Positions 25,455 to 38,781 of a stretch of 64,000 bases of DNA are shown piece by piece (positions within the stretch are counted from its first letter, which is position 1; each line of letters begins with the position of its first letter). The position numbers and the translations under genes were made by a program. The notes under the pieces were generated by a model that did not search any database, had not been told where the DNA came from, and saw only the letters and a list, made by a program, of their open reading frames with translations. This stretch comes from Triops longicaudatus (taxonomy: Eukaryota > Arthropoda > Branchiopoda > Notostraca > Triopsidae), in assembly GCA_022885665.1 (NCBI GenBank), contig JAGQDJ010000051.1, forward strand, positions 863,155 to 927,154. The letters are read 5' to 3'.

Positions 25455-28400
25455 ATGGCCGTTCCAGTGAAGAAAACCATGTCCCCTGCCGAATTCTTTG
25501 CGAAATTATACAGTGAATGTGACAAGAAGCATGCCGAAGTGAAAGACGAGGATGTCAAAGACACAGTGGACACTGCCAACGAAGAAAAAACTGAACAAAG
25601 TCCGCCTTCGACACCTTGCGTGACTTCCTTGAACGTAACTTCCACCTCTTCGACCTATTCTTCCAGTTCTGCCAGTCCGGGTATCGTGCCTTGGTCACCT
25701 ATGCCATGGGTATTGCCTTATTCGAGTCTGGGAGAACCGTATCTCGACAGCCTGAGTGAATTACAACACACCCAGAACATGGCCGCTTTCCGTAAGTAAA
25801 CTTTCGTGACGTAAACTCCCGCGCTTGGTAACTTGTCGAATAGTGAAATTGGCCATCTCTCTTCTGTGAGCAGGCCGAAGCAAGTCTACTTAACTCGGTT
25901 ATAGATCCGAGAAACAAGTACGCTATAGAGAACGTTCGAAACGGAGATAAGGATTCACTGCTCTCAGCAGGATGGATAGAACTTAGTTTCCACCGTGCTA
26001 TTGCTTAAAATATCCCGCTTTAATTAACTTTTCTTTAGTGAGTGTTGTGTGTTCGTCGCATGGGTGTCTTCCACCCTGACCAAGCTGAAGCTAGCCTAGT
26101 TCGCGCGGTTTGAGTCTCGTAGAAAGCTCCTCGTCGCTACATCTAATTTTCATTGTTGTGCTCTACAGCTTGTAATAGAAAGCTGTGACGCCGTTATAGG
26201 GTTATGGTTTCCGCAGAGTTTGAAGAGATTGTCCACTTAGTTTCGAGGGTGTCTCTTATTAGATTAGAATTTCTAGTGTGTGTTGTAACTAACGATTTTG
26301 TCGAGTTAGTTGCGACGTTTGATTAATTCTCAGGGTATTTTGTGGTAAAAATTGTTGGACGGCCGACTAGACTAATGTGAAGTTGTAATAAGACATAATG
26401 TTTTGCGTGACTTGAGCATGTGGGCCCAATTGGTTCAGGGTCACGAAGAAGGTTTTGAAGTTAATCGAGGCAGTTAGGGATTTTTTTTTAGGGGGTTTTA
26501 CCTCTTTAAAACGCATGACATGACACCTGGATGGGCCTCGTTTGTTAATAGGACTGTGCGTCGTAAAAAGAGGGAAACAATTGGCTTGCGCATTAGGCAC
26601 GTATGTTTCCTCTCTGTACGTCGAGTGTGTCGTTAGTGAAAAAATTAGGCGGCGGAGGTAGTAAAGAGCCTCAATAGACTCGAATCACGCAATTTGTAGG
26701 CGATCCTAGTGCCATTGCATGGTTTCGGTCACTTAGGATCACGTGTGTTATGTACATCATCATCACTCCCAACTATTGTCCTAGGAAAAGAACATCGAGG
26801 GTTAAAACTCGATATACGTTTTACTTTCAGTGTATGGGTCACTTGAGCCTGCTATGTAACGTCGGTCCCCTGTACACACGTATTGCACTGTATCCAACCT
26901 GGGAGAGTTGCGTACCACACCTAAAGAGGGTTAACCTCCACCTAATTGTTGCGTGTCTATACAACCGATCCTTTTGAGTCATTAATGATTAACCCCTTTT
27001 CACCCACAAAACGAGTTAGTATTATACCGTAGTATTCAATGCAAAGTGACTCGTAATGCCCATGTATTCTGCCCACGTACTCGTGCATTACGTATAGTAT
27101 AGTGCAGTATCTTCCATGGGAAAATTAAACGCTTTTGGAGTTCCAGGGGTTGTTTTATAGACTAAGAGGGAGTTGATAGAAAAATGGTTATGCTAATTAA
27201 AAGGCGAAAGGGGTTGCGTTGGTCGGTCATGCTTTTTCCTTCTTCCTGTGCTTTATACCGGAAATAAGAATTTATGGAGCCTAAGGTGTGCAGGGAAGAC
27301 TTCCAACGCACAAAGGGTTATTTAGACACACAAGGGGTTAATGAGAAGCCCACCCTAAACAGATTTACCTTGTTAATCGGTGCAGCTACTTAGTGGAGAT
27401 GCACAGTAACACCCCTTTTCTAACTTTACCTTCCTCCCCTGCCGCCCCTCTCTCATTTGTACATTGCAGGAAGATCATCAAAAGCTCGTGTGATATGATC
27501 TCGATGGATATAGGGTGCTTTTTGCCCCCTGAGGGAGGAAACAGCTGTCTGCCGTTCATGTGTATTACCTTGCGTAAAGGTAAAGAGAATTTTTGCCAAG
27601 TAAAAAAAAAGGAATTGATGGGGAAGGGAGGCTACGGTGATATATAGAGTAACAGGGGGAATATGGATATAGGTAACAATTAATTAAATGAGCCTGCTAA
27701 ACCCTGACTCATCTTGCGTATTCGTGATTCACCCCTCCCCACTCCTTTTTAAACCTCCTGACTTATGTCAGAAATTCTTCAAAATTGACTAGGTTGTAGG
27801 AAACTAACTTTATTTCGTTTTGGGACGAAGGTGAAGGTCATTTAATCATTATAATGCTCAAATTTTCTTTGTTGCAGTGGAAAGGCAATTTGAACGTTTC
27901 TGTTATATTTCGCCTATGTATTCCATCTTCCTCACTTGACCCAATCAGAACAAGCCTAACTTATATCACACTTAATTGAAAATAATATTATCCAAGCTAT
28001 TTTAACTATTTTACAGTACTTCGCCATAAAAACGACCCCAATAAACTCCCCAACTAACGCCACGGCAGTTCCGCGAGCGCGTCCTACTCCACCATCTTTC
28101 GAACGCTTTTGACCCCCAGCCCCAAGCTTGTCACAGGTCCCGTGCGGTTAGCATTGGGCAAGTTTGTCTAGTTAGTTAAATTATGTAAAGTTTTCGTGTT
28201 AGAGGCGCTCAAAATCAAAAAACAAACGGATGGAAACCCTGTAGTTCTAATGGTAAACTGTGACGCGTTTGGACACTATTTTTTTTGTAAAAATGGTCTT
28301 GTTTTTTTGGAAAAAATCTTACAAGTCGCAACTCGTGTACTTGTCTTGAAGCTAACTAGTGCATAAGTTTGGCTCAAAAAGCTCTTGTGGCTGAGAAAAA

Positions 28401-30441
28401 TGATCACGAACTAAACCCACCAGGCCAAAGGGCGTATAGCAGGAAAGCACCGAGAATTACTGTGGGTTTGTAAAATTGTTGGTCACAAAAATGTTGGAAA
28501 TGTCAGGTTTAAGTTAGTCCTAGGTCAGGTTTAGCGAAATTACAAGTTTCAAGGCAGTTTTAGTCATAAAACGGCTTGTGAACAAAAAATTAAGGGTGGA
28601 GGGAAATTTGAAAAACAACCTACAAAATCAGCATTGTTATCTTGAACCTACAAGTTCCTCGTTGCTGCACCATGCCTTCTGTTGGGATGTAACTTAGCGG
28701 GGAAATTATACATAGTCCATTGTTGCATTAATTGCATTACTAAAGAAAATGATTTGCTTTCGTCTTACATTTCACGACCGCCTGTAGTTGTTTGAAAATC
28801 ACAGCGTTGAACTTGTGAAGACATTTTCCCACAATGTTTTGCCGTTACACAGTGCAATTTCCTTATCACGAACCTTCCAGGCCCAGAAAACTTTTTGGTA
28901 CATACGAAGTTCGTTTTGTCGGTCGCTTTTATCAATATTTAAAATTTATATAACTCGGAACCTAAAACTCTGTTCGCTGTAGCTGGAATTTCATCACAGA
29001 CGTAAAAGGAATTCGTTATATCGAGATTCTACTGCAGTATTTCTCCACTGCTTTCGTGTAACGTGTCATGAAAGTAACGTGGTGAGTATGCAACACGACG
29101 ACTCTCCACCAAGAACTCTTCACCTATTTTTTTTTTAAATTTCAGTGCGAGTCAATGTCTTACTAACAATTAACCAATGTTAAGAAGAAAACTGATGTTT
29201 GGCTCATTTCGGGTATCATTACAGTAGCACGGCGTCGGCGGAAAGAAGCCCGGCAAAGGCGGCAGCGGACGACATTTTCTAGTCAGCAGACGTTGCAACT
29301 GGAAGTGGAGTTCCAGAACAATGAATATATTTCCCGGCCGCGACGCGCCGAATTGGCCGCCTCTTTGCAGTTATCTGAAACGCAGATCAAAATATGGTTC
29401 CAGAACCGGCGTGCCAAAGACAAGCGTATCGAAAAGGCACATTTTGATCACCAGTTCAGGTAACAATGATTTCCGCTAGCGGCAGGGGTTTACCCAACTT
29501 TTTTTGTGTACACAATACATTTTCCCACACCGTTGAATAAGCTGGAATAAATGCTCAATTTTCCCATGACGAAGAGTTTGGAGAGCGGAAGACTCCGTTT
29601 GACACCTTACGACCCCTTCATTTACCCGCCATTTACCCTCTTATGCTCACATGTTACGTTTCGGGTCCACCCTCACCTTTTCTGAGGTAGGAGGGACGAC
29701 TAACGTGCTGTCTATGTAGTTTCATACGAAGCTCATCAAATGAAACCCATATGGTGTGGAGAGGTGAGTTAATAGATGGAAAGGTTAGACAAGAGAAATT
29801 TGGTCCAATCTTTCAGCGAGTATGCATCAGCATTATCGATGCGAAAGATTCATAGTTACAAAGCTTAGTAAGACAAACGGTGCGAACAAGTGTCAAACAT
29901 TATGGCTGTTTATGGCGATTGATCGGGTCCGGTTAGCACGAGCATTATATTGTTTTCGAGTAGAATTTTCAGATCAGGGTACATGTTTGCAGTAAGGGCG
30001 GAAATAGCGGGATCATCGAGAAGGGTTAACTGATTAGAAGACCTCCACAACCGAGATTGACACGCGATTTGCTCATTTCTATTAGGATGGATGGGCTACT
30101 TAAGGGTTATAACAACGCAGGCTTCGTTTAAGAGATTAAAAGCATGTTTTGGGGTGTATTTTTCCAGGTGCGCTCCTCTGCTGACGACGCCTTGTATGCA
30201 TCCGGGTCATTTTTGTGGACTCTGCTTTTGCAATCCGACTGCCCGATCCGATTTGAATGCATCGAGTAATGCCTCCAGCGCGGCGGAAGAATTGAGAGAA
30301 TCACCTGACGGTTCCCTGGATTTATCGACGGCTTCGTCGCACCATAATCATTTGCATTTACCTCAGTTGGCTGTCCCTATCCCCTTCAGACCTAATCTAC
30401 CGTGGCTGCATTCAACAAGCACTTCAGCCGATCAGTCTTAA
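25455..30441 (+). CDS. ro: Rough-type homeodomain transcription factor
   Basis: A nuclear DNA-binding protein; in Drosophila rough specifies photoreceptors R2/R5. Three exons: 25455-25791, 29225-29459 and 30168-30441; 846 nt, 281 residues plus TAA. Exon 1 encodes an acidic then Ser/Thr-rich N-terminus. Exon 2 holds the whole homeodomain (about residues 123-182): QRTTFSSQQTLQLEVEF, NEYISRPRRAELAASLQL, then TQIKIWFQNRRAKDKRIEKA. The invariant L16, F20, W48, F49, N51 and R53 are all present, with Gln50. NEYISR and RAKDKRIEKA are characteristic of rough rather than of other ANTP-class genes. Exon 3 gives a Cys/His-containing then Ser/His-rich tail ending near IPFRPNLPWL. Intron 1 is 3.4 kb. The exon 2 acceptor is a CAGTAG tandem (NAGNAG) site. 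Confidence 0.87.
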
Positions 30442-31987
30442 ATCGTATTTAATTTTTAAAAGAAGTTCATTTTGAAGTATTGTACACTACGTCGATATGG
30501 GTATGAAATGCTCCAGTCCAAAGGGAATGCTTAGTGCGCCCACACTGATCTCATAACAATATATTTTCATGGCAGTCCCCAAGAAGCTAGGTTGATTAGT
30601 TTTCTAACAGAAGCTATACTTTAGAATCGAACTGAACTTGTAATGAATGTAAGGTTGGGATATTTAATAAAGAAGCTAAATTTTGGCCTTTAAACGTTGT
30701 CTTTTTTATTGTTCTTCTAGACCTCTTCGTAAGAAATACGGCAATTTAAGTAGTACGACACTGAAATATATTTAGCTGTCGGCTTCGCAACTTAATGTAT
30801 GAAAAAAAGTTTTTAACTAACCACCCACACGTGTTTTCCAGGCAATGGTATTTGAGCAGCATTACAAGACATTTTGCTCTAGAATGTAATCTTTTCCCTC
30901 TTTGGCACATCGTTGACAGTTTTATTTTCTTTCCTATTATTGCAACACCGTATCGGTAACAGGGGTTTTATTTTATTATAATATTCTTTATTGTAATATC
31001 CGGAGATTTTGCAATATCCCTTGCGGGCTTCTAAAGGAGAAAACCTTTATGTCAAATCTTCAAAGATAGGAGGATTGTTAACAAACTTTCGTTCAGAAAA
31101 ATGCAGCAATGTTTGGGAGAGGAAACTACAGCACTGTTGATTACCACGTCTTCTGCAATACGCGCGGAATTTTACACAGGAAATTTTTGGGAATGGCTTC
31201 GGAAAATTGGTATAGTAATTCACAAAACTGCGTTGGTATGTCAAAGTTGGCGCAAACTTACATTCATTAACATCCACTTTTTTCAAATCGAGATTTATTG
31301 AAAAGTTTTTTTTTAAAATAAAATTTTCAAAATGCAGACCAAACTTCTCACTTTTGTAAATTTACGAGGATTTAAATGTCTAACTGTTCATAAACCAAAA
31401 AATGTTTGGCATAACGTCCGAAGCAGATTTTGTAATCTTCCTTTCTGATAAAAAACATCGATGTGTTCTCAAATTACTTAAACGTTTTCTGCATGGGTTT
31501 TGGTCTTAAATTGTGTGTAGTGATTTCACTCGAGTTAACTTTTACCATTTTACCTTTAGTAACTTAAGCTTGTGGAAGTGATCAATTAATGTTACTTTTT
31601 CTTGTCGGAGCGCACCGTTGGCAATGCGCAGCCATTAGCCTCATGTGACGTAAAGCCTCTGAAATTTCAAGCGTGAGAGTCTGTTACCTTGTTTCAATTT
31701 ATCTTGGGTAAAATCACAACAATTTTTTTAAAACTGTCACGTATGTTAGTGAAGAACACGCACGTTTTTCGCTGATTGTAGTTAAGGCCTCAGTGCACTG
31801 TAATAGCGTTGTTTCATACTTACAACTATTCGCTGTTCACTATTTTGTCATTTTGGTCCATTCGGCGTTTCACTACCAATCGCATCTATATCGTAGCTGC
31901 AAAGTTGTGTTTGTGTTGTGCAAGGCTTTGACGTGTTTTGAAAACGTTCCTAGTTTGATTCCGAAATAAAAGAAACATCTCCCAGTC
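30442..31987. other. Intergenic: rough 3' UTR and PRPF6 5' region
   Basis: No supported exon. The short frames at 31047-31286 and 31101-31301 are opposite-strand shadows of each other without motifs. The PRPF6 ATG at 31988 sits in a favourable context (CAGTCATGGC). Confidence 0.5.
30666..30671 (+). terminator. Candidate poly(A) signal of rough (AATAAA)
   Basis: AATAAA lies 225 bp past the rough stop, within an A/T-rich stretch. Confidence 0.6.
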
Positions 31988-34900
31988 ATGGCATCTTTCC
32001 CACCGTCATTGTCTAATCCGAAGAAAAAGCAGTTTTTGGGCCTACCAGCGCCAAGCGGCTATGTAGCCGGTGTTGGTCGAGGGTAATTTCCATTAAATTT
32101 CCTAAATTTCAGTTTAATAATATGTTGTTGTTATCTTAACAGTGCTACTGGTTTCACCACTCGTTCAGATATTGGTCCTGCCCGAGAAGCAAATGACGTT
32201 CCTGATGATCGCCATCCAACGCCTGCCAAAAGGAAGAAAAAGGACGAAGAAGAGGAGAAAGAAGAAGAAGAAGATTTGAACGACGCCAACTACGATGAAG
32301 TAAACTGCTCTTTTGTCTTGCACTAACAACTACGAACCTGGATATACTTTCGTTTGTAAATAATTAATGTTGAAAATAATGTCATTTTTTAAAACAGTTT
32401 ACGGGTTACGGGGGCTCCTTGTTCAGCAAAGATCCTTACGACAAAGACGACGAAGAAGCAGACGCTATTTATGAAGCTATTGACAAGCGAATGGACGAAA
32501 AACGTAAAGAATACCGCGAAAAGAAACTTAAAGGTAGCTCGCTTTGTTGTTCCATTTCTTTGTATTAATTTAAAGTCGGTTGACAGCCGAGTTGGAGAAA
32601 TACCGTCAAGAGAGACCCAAAATCCAACAGCAGTTCTCTGATCTCAAACGTGATCTTACCGACGTTTCCGAAGATGAGTGGAAAACTATTCCTGAAGTAG
32701 GCGACGCAAGAAACCGAAAACAACGCAATGCAAGAGCAGAAAAGTAATTCGGTTCCGTGTATTTTGCCTATTCTGAATTTTCGAATTATGCGTAATTTTC
32801 GTTGCGCTTTATTTTAATGTATCACGTTTAAAAGCATATTTTAAAACATATCGAATAGCGTTAAAATAGCTATAACTATTTGCTTACTTTTCGAGTGATT
32901 TACTTTTTATTTTGTATGTTCATTGTACTAAAAATTTGGAATTCTAGGTTCACGCCAGTTCCGGATTCGGTTATTATGCGAAACATGGGCGGAGAAACGA
33001 TTACAAGCATCGATCCGAAAAGTGGCTTAGCTTCCGTTACGCCAGGAACGGCAACGGGTAAATTATATTGACGCGTTATTGCTCAGAATGAAGTACTTTA
33101 TTTGTTTCTTTTATTTTCTCCCGTAAAGGTATGTTGACTCCTACGGGAGATTTGGATCTGCGGAAAATTGGCCAGGCCCGTAACACTTTGATGGATATCA
33201 AACTCAATCAGGTGTCAGATTCCGTGTCAGGCCAAACCGTCGTTGATCCCAAAGGTTACCTAACCGATTTGCAGAGTATGATCCCCACGTATGGAGGAGA
33301 TATTAGGTACGACGTCCTTTATTCCGTATTTCGACTTATGTCAGTCCGGCACGCGTTTGTTGCGTTTACCTGTTAACCAACGGAAAAATTTTGTTCGTCT
33401 CTATATCCGCTAGTACCTATTTCTCACCTATTTTTTGTTTTTACCAAATTTCCTAATTTTCTTAACAATTTCTTACTTTCATATTCTCAGGTTTTTAGAT
33501 TTGTACTCTTACGTTATTTTCACTTAGATTTATTGTTACGTTCAGTCGCCATTCACTAAAGTTGGCCACTTTTTTAGAAAATTGCAGTGGTACTAATTCC
33601 TGCAAATTTCTGTGTTTTTGTGAAGTCAATGTGTCCCCCCAGTTTTATCGACATTTAGAATTATTCTTGTTGTAAGTTACTTTTCGATTGTTCTTTTTTC
33701 TCGAGTATTATTATAAATTTGTATCTTTTAATTTTGAAGTTTCGTTTCTTTTTTTAACTTTGTTGTCAGGATTCTTTATTATTTTCACATACTTGTTTTA
33801 TTCTATTACGGAATAAAATTCCTTTTGTACTCATGCAGTATTCTATATGCATTCTATTCCTTATTTTACCTCGCAGATTTTTGTGTAGTAATCGCTAATT
33901 ATGTTGTATCTTACTATTTAGTGACATTAAGAAAGCGCGTTTGTTGTTGAAATCCGTGCGCGAAACGAATCCGAATCACCCTCCTGCCTGGATTGCATCT
34001 GCGCGTTTGGAGGAAGTGACCGGCAAGTTGCAAGCGGCCCGAAATCTCATCATGAAAGGCTGTGAAGCTTGTCCCAAGTCCGAAGATTTGTGGCTCGAAG
34101 CTGCGCGGCTTCAACCACCTGATACAGCCAAAGCAGTCATTGCACAGGTTTGACTCTTATAGCTGATCCGAATATTCCTGCGTTATTAAAAAAAATGTTC
34201 AATGTTAGGCGGTGCGACATTTGCCCCAGTCCGTGCGAGTATGGATCAAAGCTGCTGAGCTTGAGCTCGACCTTAAAGCGAAGCGGCGAGTGTATCGCAA
34301 AGCGTTGGAGCACATTCCCAATTCAGTCCGGCTTTGGAAAGCGGCTGTGGAAATGGAAGAGCCGGATGATGCCAGGATTCTGCTTTCCCGTGCTGTTGAG
34401 TGTTGCCCGACGAGTGTAGAACTCTGGTTGGCATTGGCGCGCTTGGAGAGCTACGACAATGCGCGTAAAGTACTCAATAAGGCACGTGAAAATATTCCTA
34501 CCGACCGACAGATTTGGATCACGGCCGCAAAACTGGAGGAAGCCCACGGCAATACGCCTATGGTGGAGAAAATCATTGAAAGAGGTACAGTAAAATTTCG
34601 CTATAACATACACTGGTTATTACGAACAATCCGCCACGGCGAACAAGGTTCACAGGCTCGGGCGAAACGCCTATGTAAATGTACAGGGAAAGCCTCGGCT
34701 GTAACGAATTCGCCTATAGCGTACACGTACTGCGGTCCCCGCGGCAATGTACCCATGCTTTTTCCTTCGGATGTAGTGAACACAAGCACTGCCGTGCGGT
34801 AACACAGAAAAAAAAACAACAGTCTTAGAGGGAAAATTTGTGTTCCACGAGATCACCATACTCGAGCTAGTGTTGTAAGTTTTTAGTAGGGCCCTTCAAA

Positions 34901-37900
34901 CAAGCCCCTTCGGTGCTTTCGCTCTCAAACCACTCTTACTTACCATCTATAATTTAGAGGAAAATAGAAATGTGTATTGGTTTGACTGCACTTATTTTTT
35001 TTTTCTTCATAAAAATATGGCAAAAAATGACTCAAAAGTAGATCTGGGCAAAGTGAAGGAAAATGAAAGTCAAAGCCGAAAAGAATTTCTGAAATTCAAG
35101 TAATTTATAATTTTACATAGCTAAAATGAAATCAAGTCGTTTCGGTATGTCCTCAATTCAAAGCAAATCAATTCATTTCGGAATGTTTTTATTTTCCCCG
35201 ACATTTTTCAATGGCCGTAGGAAATAACACCTTCGAGAGCTTTTTGTGTGACGGACATGAAATTTTGCCATCTAGACGTGTTACAAGTTTCTCAAACTCG
35301 GGCATCTTTCTTAAAGATTGTGGGTAACAGACGACTTTCACGAGATCGTTCGCAAATCCTAATTGTTTACAATGATCAGGCGAATACTAAAAAAAAAAAC
35401 AAATTGCCAAAATATTTTCTTCTGGTGCAACTTGCGACCGGGAAGTCGCTTTGTAAGCTCCTGAGTGGTTCTTCTTCATGTGACGCAGTAGATTACTTGT
35501 GAAAAGTACTATTTCGGTAAAAGCTTACATTCTGCCTGGAAGTTTCCATCAAGAGTGGACTTCGGAACTTCAAAATGTTCGTCGATTCCTGAACTGGACG
35601 CATTGCAAGTCATCAAAATGACATGTTTGAGTAACACTTAAGTACGATTTTGTAGCACACCTATCCCCATCTTCTTTTCATAAAAGGAATACTGGTGTCT
35701 ACTTATTACAGTATCTCGCAAGCGACTTATTTCGGTTCTCTCTGACTTCGACTATGTTACAGTGTTTTAACAGTAGCGGAGACGTTTGAGTCTTTCACAT
35801 CTTTATTACTTGGTTCACGCCCAAAAGGGAAACGTGCATCCAAAACTCATACGTTTTCCTTCTGACGAAGTTGTACGGATTATTTTTTTAAAATTATTTT
35901 TTTAATGTCTTGGAAGTCAATTTTTCTAAAAGTCGAGTCTCCTTTTGTAAAGACAATTCTTTCTAATCCGGTCCTTTCTTAAGTCAAGTCGTTTTTTTTA
36001 AGCAATAACAAAGTCGTCAATGAAAAATTACTTGACTAAAGTCAAAAGTCAAGTCAAGGAATTGACCTTGCCCAATTCTACTCAAAAGGCTTCTTTTGTG
36101 AAGCGGCGTCCATTAAGGCACAAGAAACTACGTGAAACTATAGAAATAGCAGAATATACAAGTAAAACTATTTTCTAAGCCATTTCAGGCGAATATTGGC
36201 TATTACATACTATCGACTATAACGTACAACTTTTCCGTCCCTTTGTATTTTTTTCTAGGTTATGTTGTGTATTTTTTCATTTTAATATACTCATTTACTA
36301 CTTTGCAATTAGTAGATTCGGCACAAGTGACCACACAGAGAGACAACAATTGAGTATAGTGTCAGAACTTATTGTACAGTTTGTTTGTGGAATTTACGTT
36401 TTGTTTCATGTACCTACTTTTTTGTGGTATCTGCATTGTTGAAATTTTTAAAATCATAGTCATCGCTTTCACCGTGTTTAGTTCTTTATAATTTTTTGTA
36501 CAGTGCTTCTACGTGTAAAGTAAGTTCCGGTACACGTATTTGCACAGAGAAGGAAAAAAGTGTCGAAAAATCTTAATTAAAACATGATTGGATTCGCTAA
36601 AATTCTTGCACCGTTAATCTGACTGATCTGTGTTTCTGTCACAAAACTTTCAGCATTGTCATCATTGACGGCCAATGGAGTGGAAATCAACCGTGAACAG
36701 TGGTTGAAGGAGGCAATGGATGCTGAAAAATCGGGTTCGGTGCTAACTTGCCAAGCCATAGTCAAAGCTATCATTGGTTGTGGTGTGGAAGAAGAAGATC
36801 GTAAGCATACTTGGCTTGAAGATGCCGAAACGGTAAACAAATTGTTAAAATTACTAAAAGAAAGTACAAAAAAAAAAGCAAACATGAATTGGGATATTTA
36901 GTGCGCGAATGCGGGAGCGTTTGAGTGCGCGCGAGCTGTCTACTCACATGCTTTGAGTACATTTCCGAATAAGAAGTCCATCTGGCTCCGGGCTGCGTAC
37001 TTTGAAAAGGACCATGGCTCTAGAGAATCGTTGGAAGCATTGTTGCAAAAAGCAGTGGCTCATTGTCCCAAAGCCGAAGTACTTTGGCTCATGGGCGCAA
37101 AATCGAAATGGATGGCTGTAAGATAATTTTTTTCTATCTTGAAAGTTTTCTGTATTAATTTACGCAACTTCTGACCCGTCTTTTTTAAATATAATTTTTT
37201 CTTTTCTTCGTATGAAACGTTTTCTAATTTGTTTATTGATTGTTTAAAGGGAGATGTGCCGGCAGCTCGTAATATTCTATCATTGGCTTTCCAAGCGAAC
37301 CCGAATTCAGAAGAGATTTGGTTGGCTGCCGTGAAATTGGAGTCCGAAAATTGCGAATATGAACGTGCGCGTAAGCTTTTGGCTAAAGCGAGAGCCAGTG
37401 CTCCCACTCCTAGGTAAGCGAGACGGCATAACAGAAAGGTCACAAAATAGCATAGTAAATATTAAGATAAATATATATTGATATATAATATATTGATATT
37501 ATGATATATATGTATTGATGCGATTTTGATTAGGGTCATGATGAAGTCCGCTAAACTGGAATGGCAGTTGAACGACCTTGAAAAAGCCTTAGTGTTGTTG
37601 GACGAAGGACTGAAGAGCTTTCCGGATTACGCCAAGCTGTGGATGATGAAAGGGCAGCTGGAACACCAGTTGGGCAGGATTGATGACGCGAGAAGTACCT
37701 ATAATGCTGGTGTAAGTTTTAAAGATTTTTTTTAATCCAGAAATTTTAAAAGAAGTCCAGCAATTGAGAAAAGAGTTGAATTTTATGGTAAACGATCTGT
37801 GCTTTTTCGTTGTAGTTGAAAAAATGCACGACTTCTATTCCATTGTGGCTTTTGTTATCACGTTTGGAAGAAAAGCAGGGATTGGCCACCAAAGCCCGTT

Positions 37901-38781
37901 CAGTGTTGGAAAAAGCGCGTCTCAAGAATCCACACAATCCACAATTGTGGTTGGAAGGAATTAGGCTCGAAATGAGATCAGGTTTGAAAGATATCGCCTC
38001 CAAGATGCTGGCTAAAGGTAACGTGTTGCTATTGGATCAGGAAGCAAATATCCTTCCTTTTTCTTGACTAACCAAATTCGTGCAATAATTCGCACTCTGT
38101 TGTGTGAAATACTTTTTTCTAGTTTATTATTGTTTTTTACAATCTATTTCTGCCAGTATTTAAATTCTTTATTACTAATTTGTTTGTTTTTTCGTGTAGC
38201 GTTGCAAGAATGTCCAGCAGCTGGAATTTTATGGGCAGAGTCAATCTTTATGGAATCGCGACCACAAAGGAAAACGAAAAGCGTGGACGCGCTCAAGAAA
38301 TGTGAACACGATCCCAACGTTCTTTTGGCTGTTTCTAAGTAGCTATCTTTGCCTTGTTTTTGTGCCTGGTATTATGAAATAAATGGTTTCTAGGCTGTTC
38401 TGGACGGAGAGAAAGATGCAAAAATGCCGAGAATGGTTTCAACGTACGATCAAAATTGATCCGGATTTCGGAGATGCGTGGGCATATTTTTATAAATTTG
38501 AACTCATGCACGGCACGCAGGTATGTAGGATGAAATGCTGGTGCAAAATACGTGTCCTTTTTTTCATCTTTCATTTACTTTTTGAATGGTGATTTTAGTT
38601 GTAAATTTGCATTATTTGTTATGTATAGGAACAACAGCAAGAAGTAAAACAACGGTGCATCGCCGCGGAACCTCGTCACGGCGAATCGTGGAACAGTGTC
38701 GCAAAATTACCTGAAAACTGGCGGTTTAAGATTGAAGACGTGTTAGAACAGGTAGCTGAGAAGTTACCGGTTCCAGTTTAA
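31988..38781 (+). CDS. PRPF6: Pre-mRNA-processing factor 6 (PRP6, U5 / tri-snRNP protein)
   Basis: A nuclear spliceosome protein that bridges U5 and U4/U6 snRNPs in the tri-snRNP. Sixteen exons: 31988-32082, 32143-32299, 32398-32533, 32587-32743, 32948-33057, 33129-33306, 33922-34147, 34209-34584, 36654-36832, 36902-37117, 37250-37413, 37534-37711, 37816-38017, 38200-38338, 38394-38520 and 38629-38781. They total 2793 nt, 930 residues plus TAA, close to the roughly 940 of human PRPF6. The N-terminus FLGLPAPSGYVAGVGRGATG opens the PRP1_N domain, with an acidic Glu run and the family block TGYGGSLFSKDPYDKDDEEAD. From about residue 278 tandem HAT/TPR-like helices fill the protein, with repeated W-x-x-A/L-A-x-L-E and KAR patterns (ARLLLKSVRETNPNHPPAWI; RVYRKALEHIPNSVRLW). 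It ends in a short PLPV-type tail. Intron 8 (2.07 kb) holds two transposon-derived segments. Confidence 0.95.
34586..34805 (+). mobile_element. Possible pogo/Tigger-like element fragment in PRPF6 intron 8
   Basis: Starting two bases into the intron, TACAGTAAAATTTCGCTATA is followed by repeated degenerate TTATTACGAACA / TGTAACGAATTCG / CTATAGCG motifs. Pogo/Tigger ends typically show CAGTA...TCG-TATAACGAA patterns. No intact terminal inverted repeat pair or transposase was found, so this is a relic at best. Confidence 0.35.
35039..36080 (-). mobile_element. Non-autonomous hAT-type element, 8-bp TSD CTCAAAAG
   Basis: Left end TAGATCTGGGCAAAG and right end (complement) TAGAATTGGGCAAGG form terminal inverted repeats. 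Exact 8-bp duplications CTCAAAAG flank them at 35031-35038 and 36081-36088. An 8-bp TSD is the hAT signature. Inner ends carry AAGTCAAGTCA-type subterminal motifs, shared in opposite orientation with 48711-48908. No transposase frame is seen. The element lies wholly inside PRPF6 intron 8. Confidence 0.8.
37464..37520. repeat. AT-rich TATTGATATA repeats in PRPF6 intron 11
   Basis: A short, almost pure A/T tract has repeated TATTGATAT units just upstream of the exon 12 acceptor. It is a simple low-complexity sequence. Confidence 0.65.
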
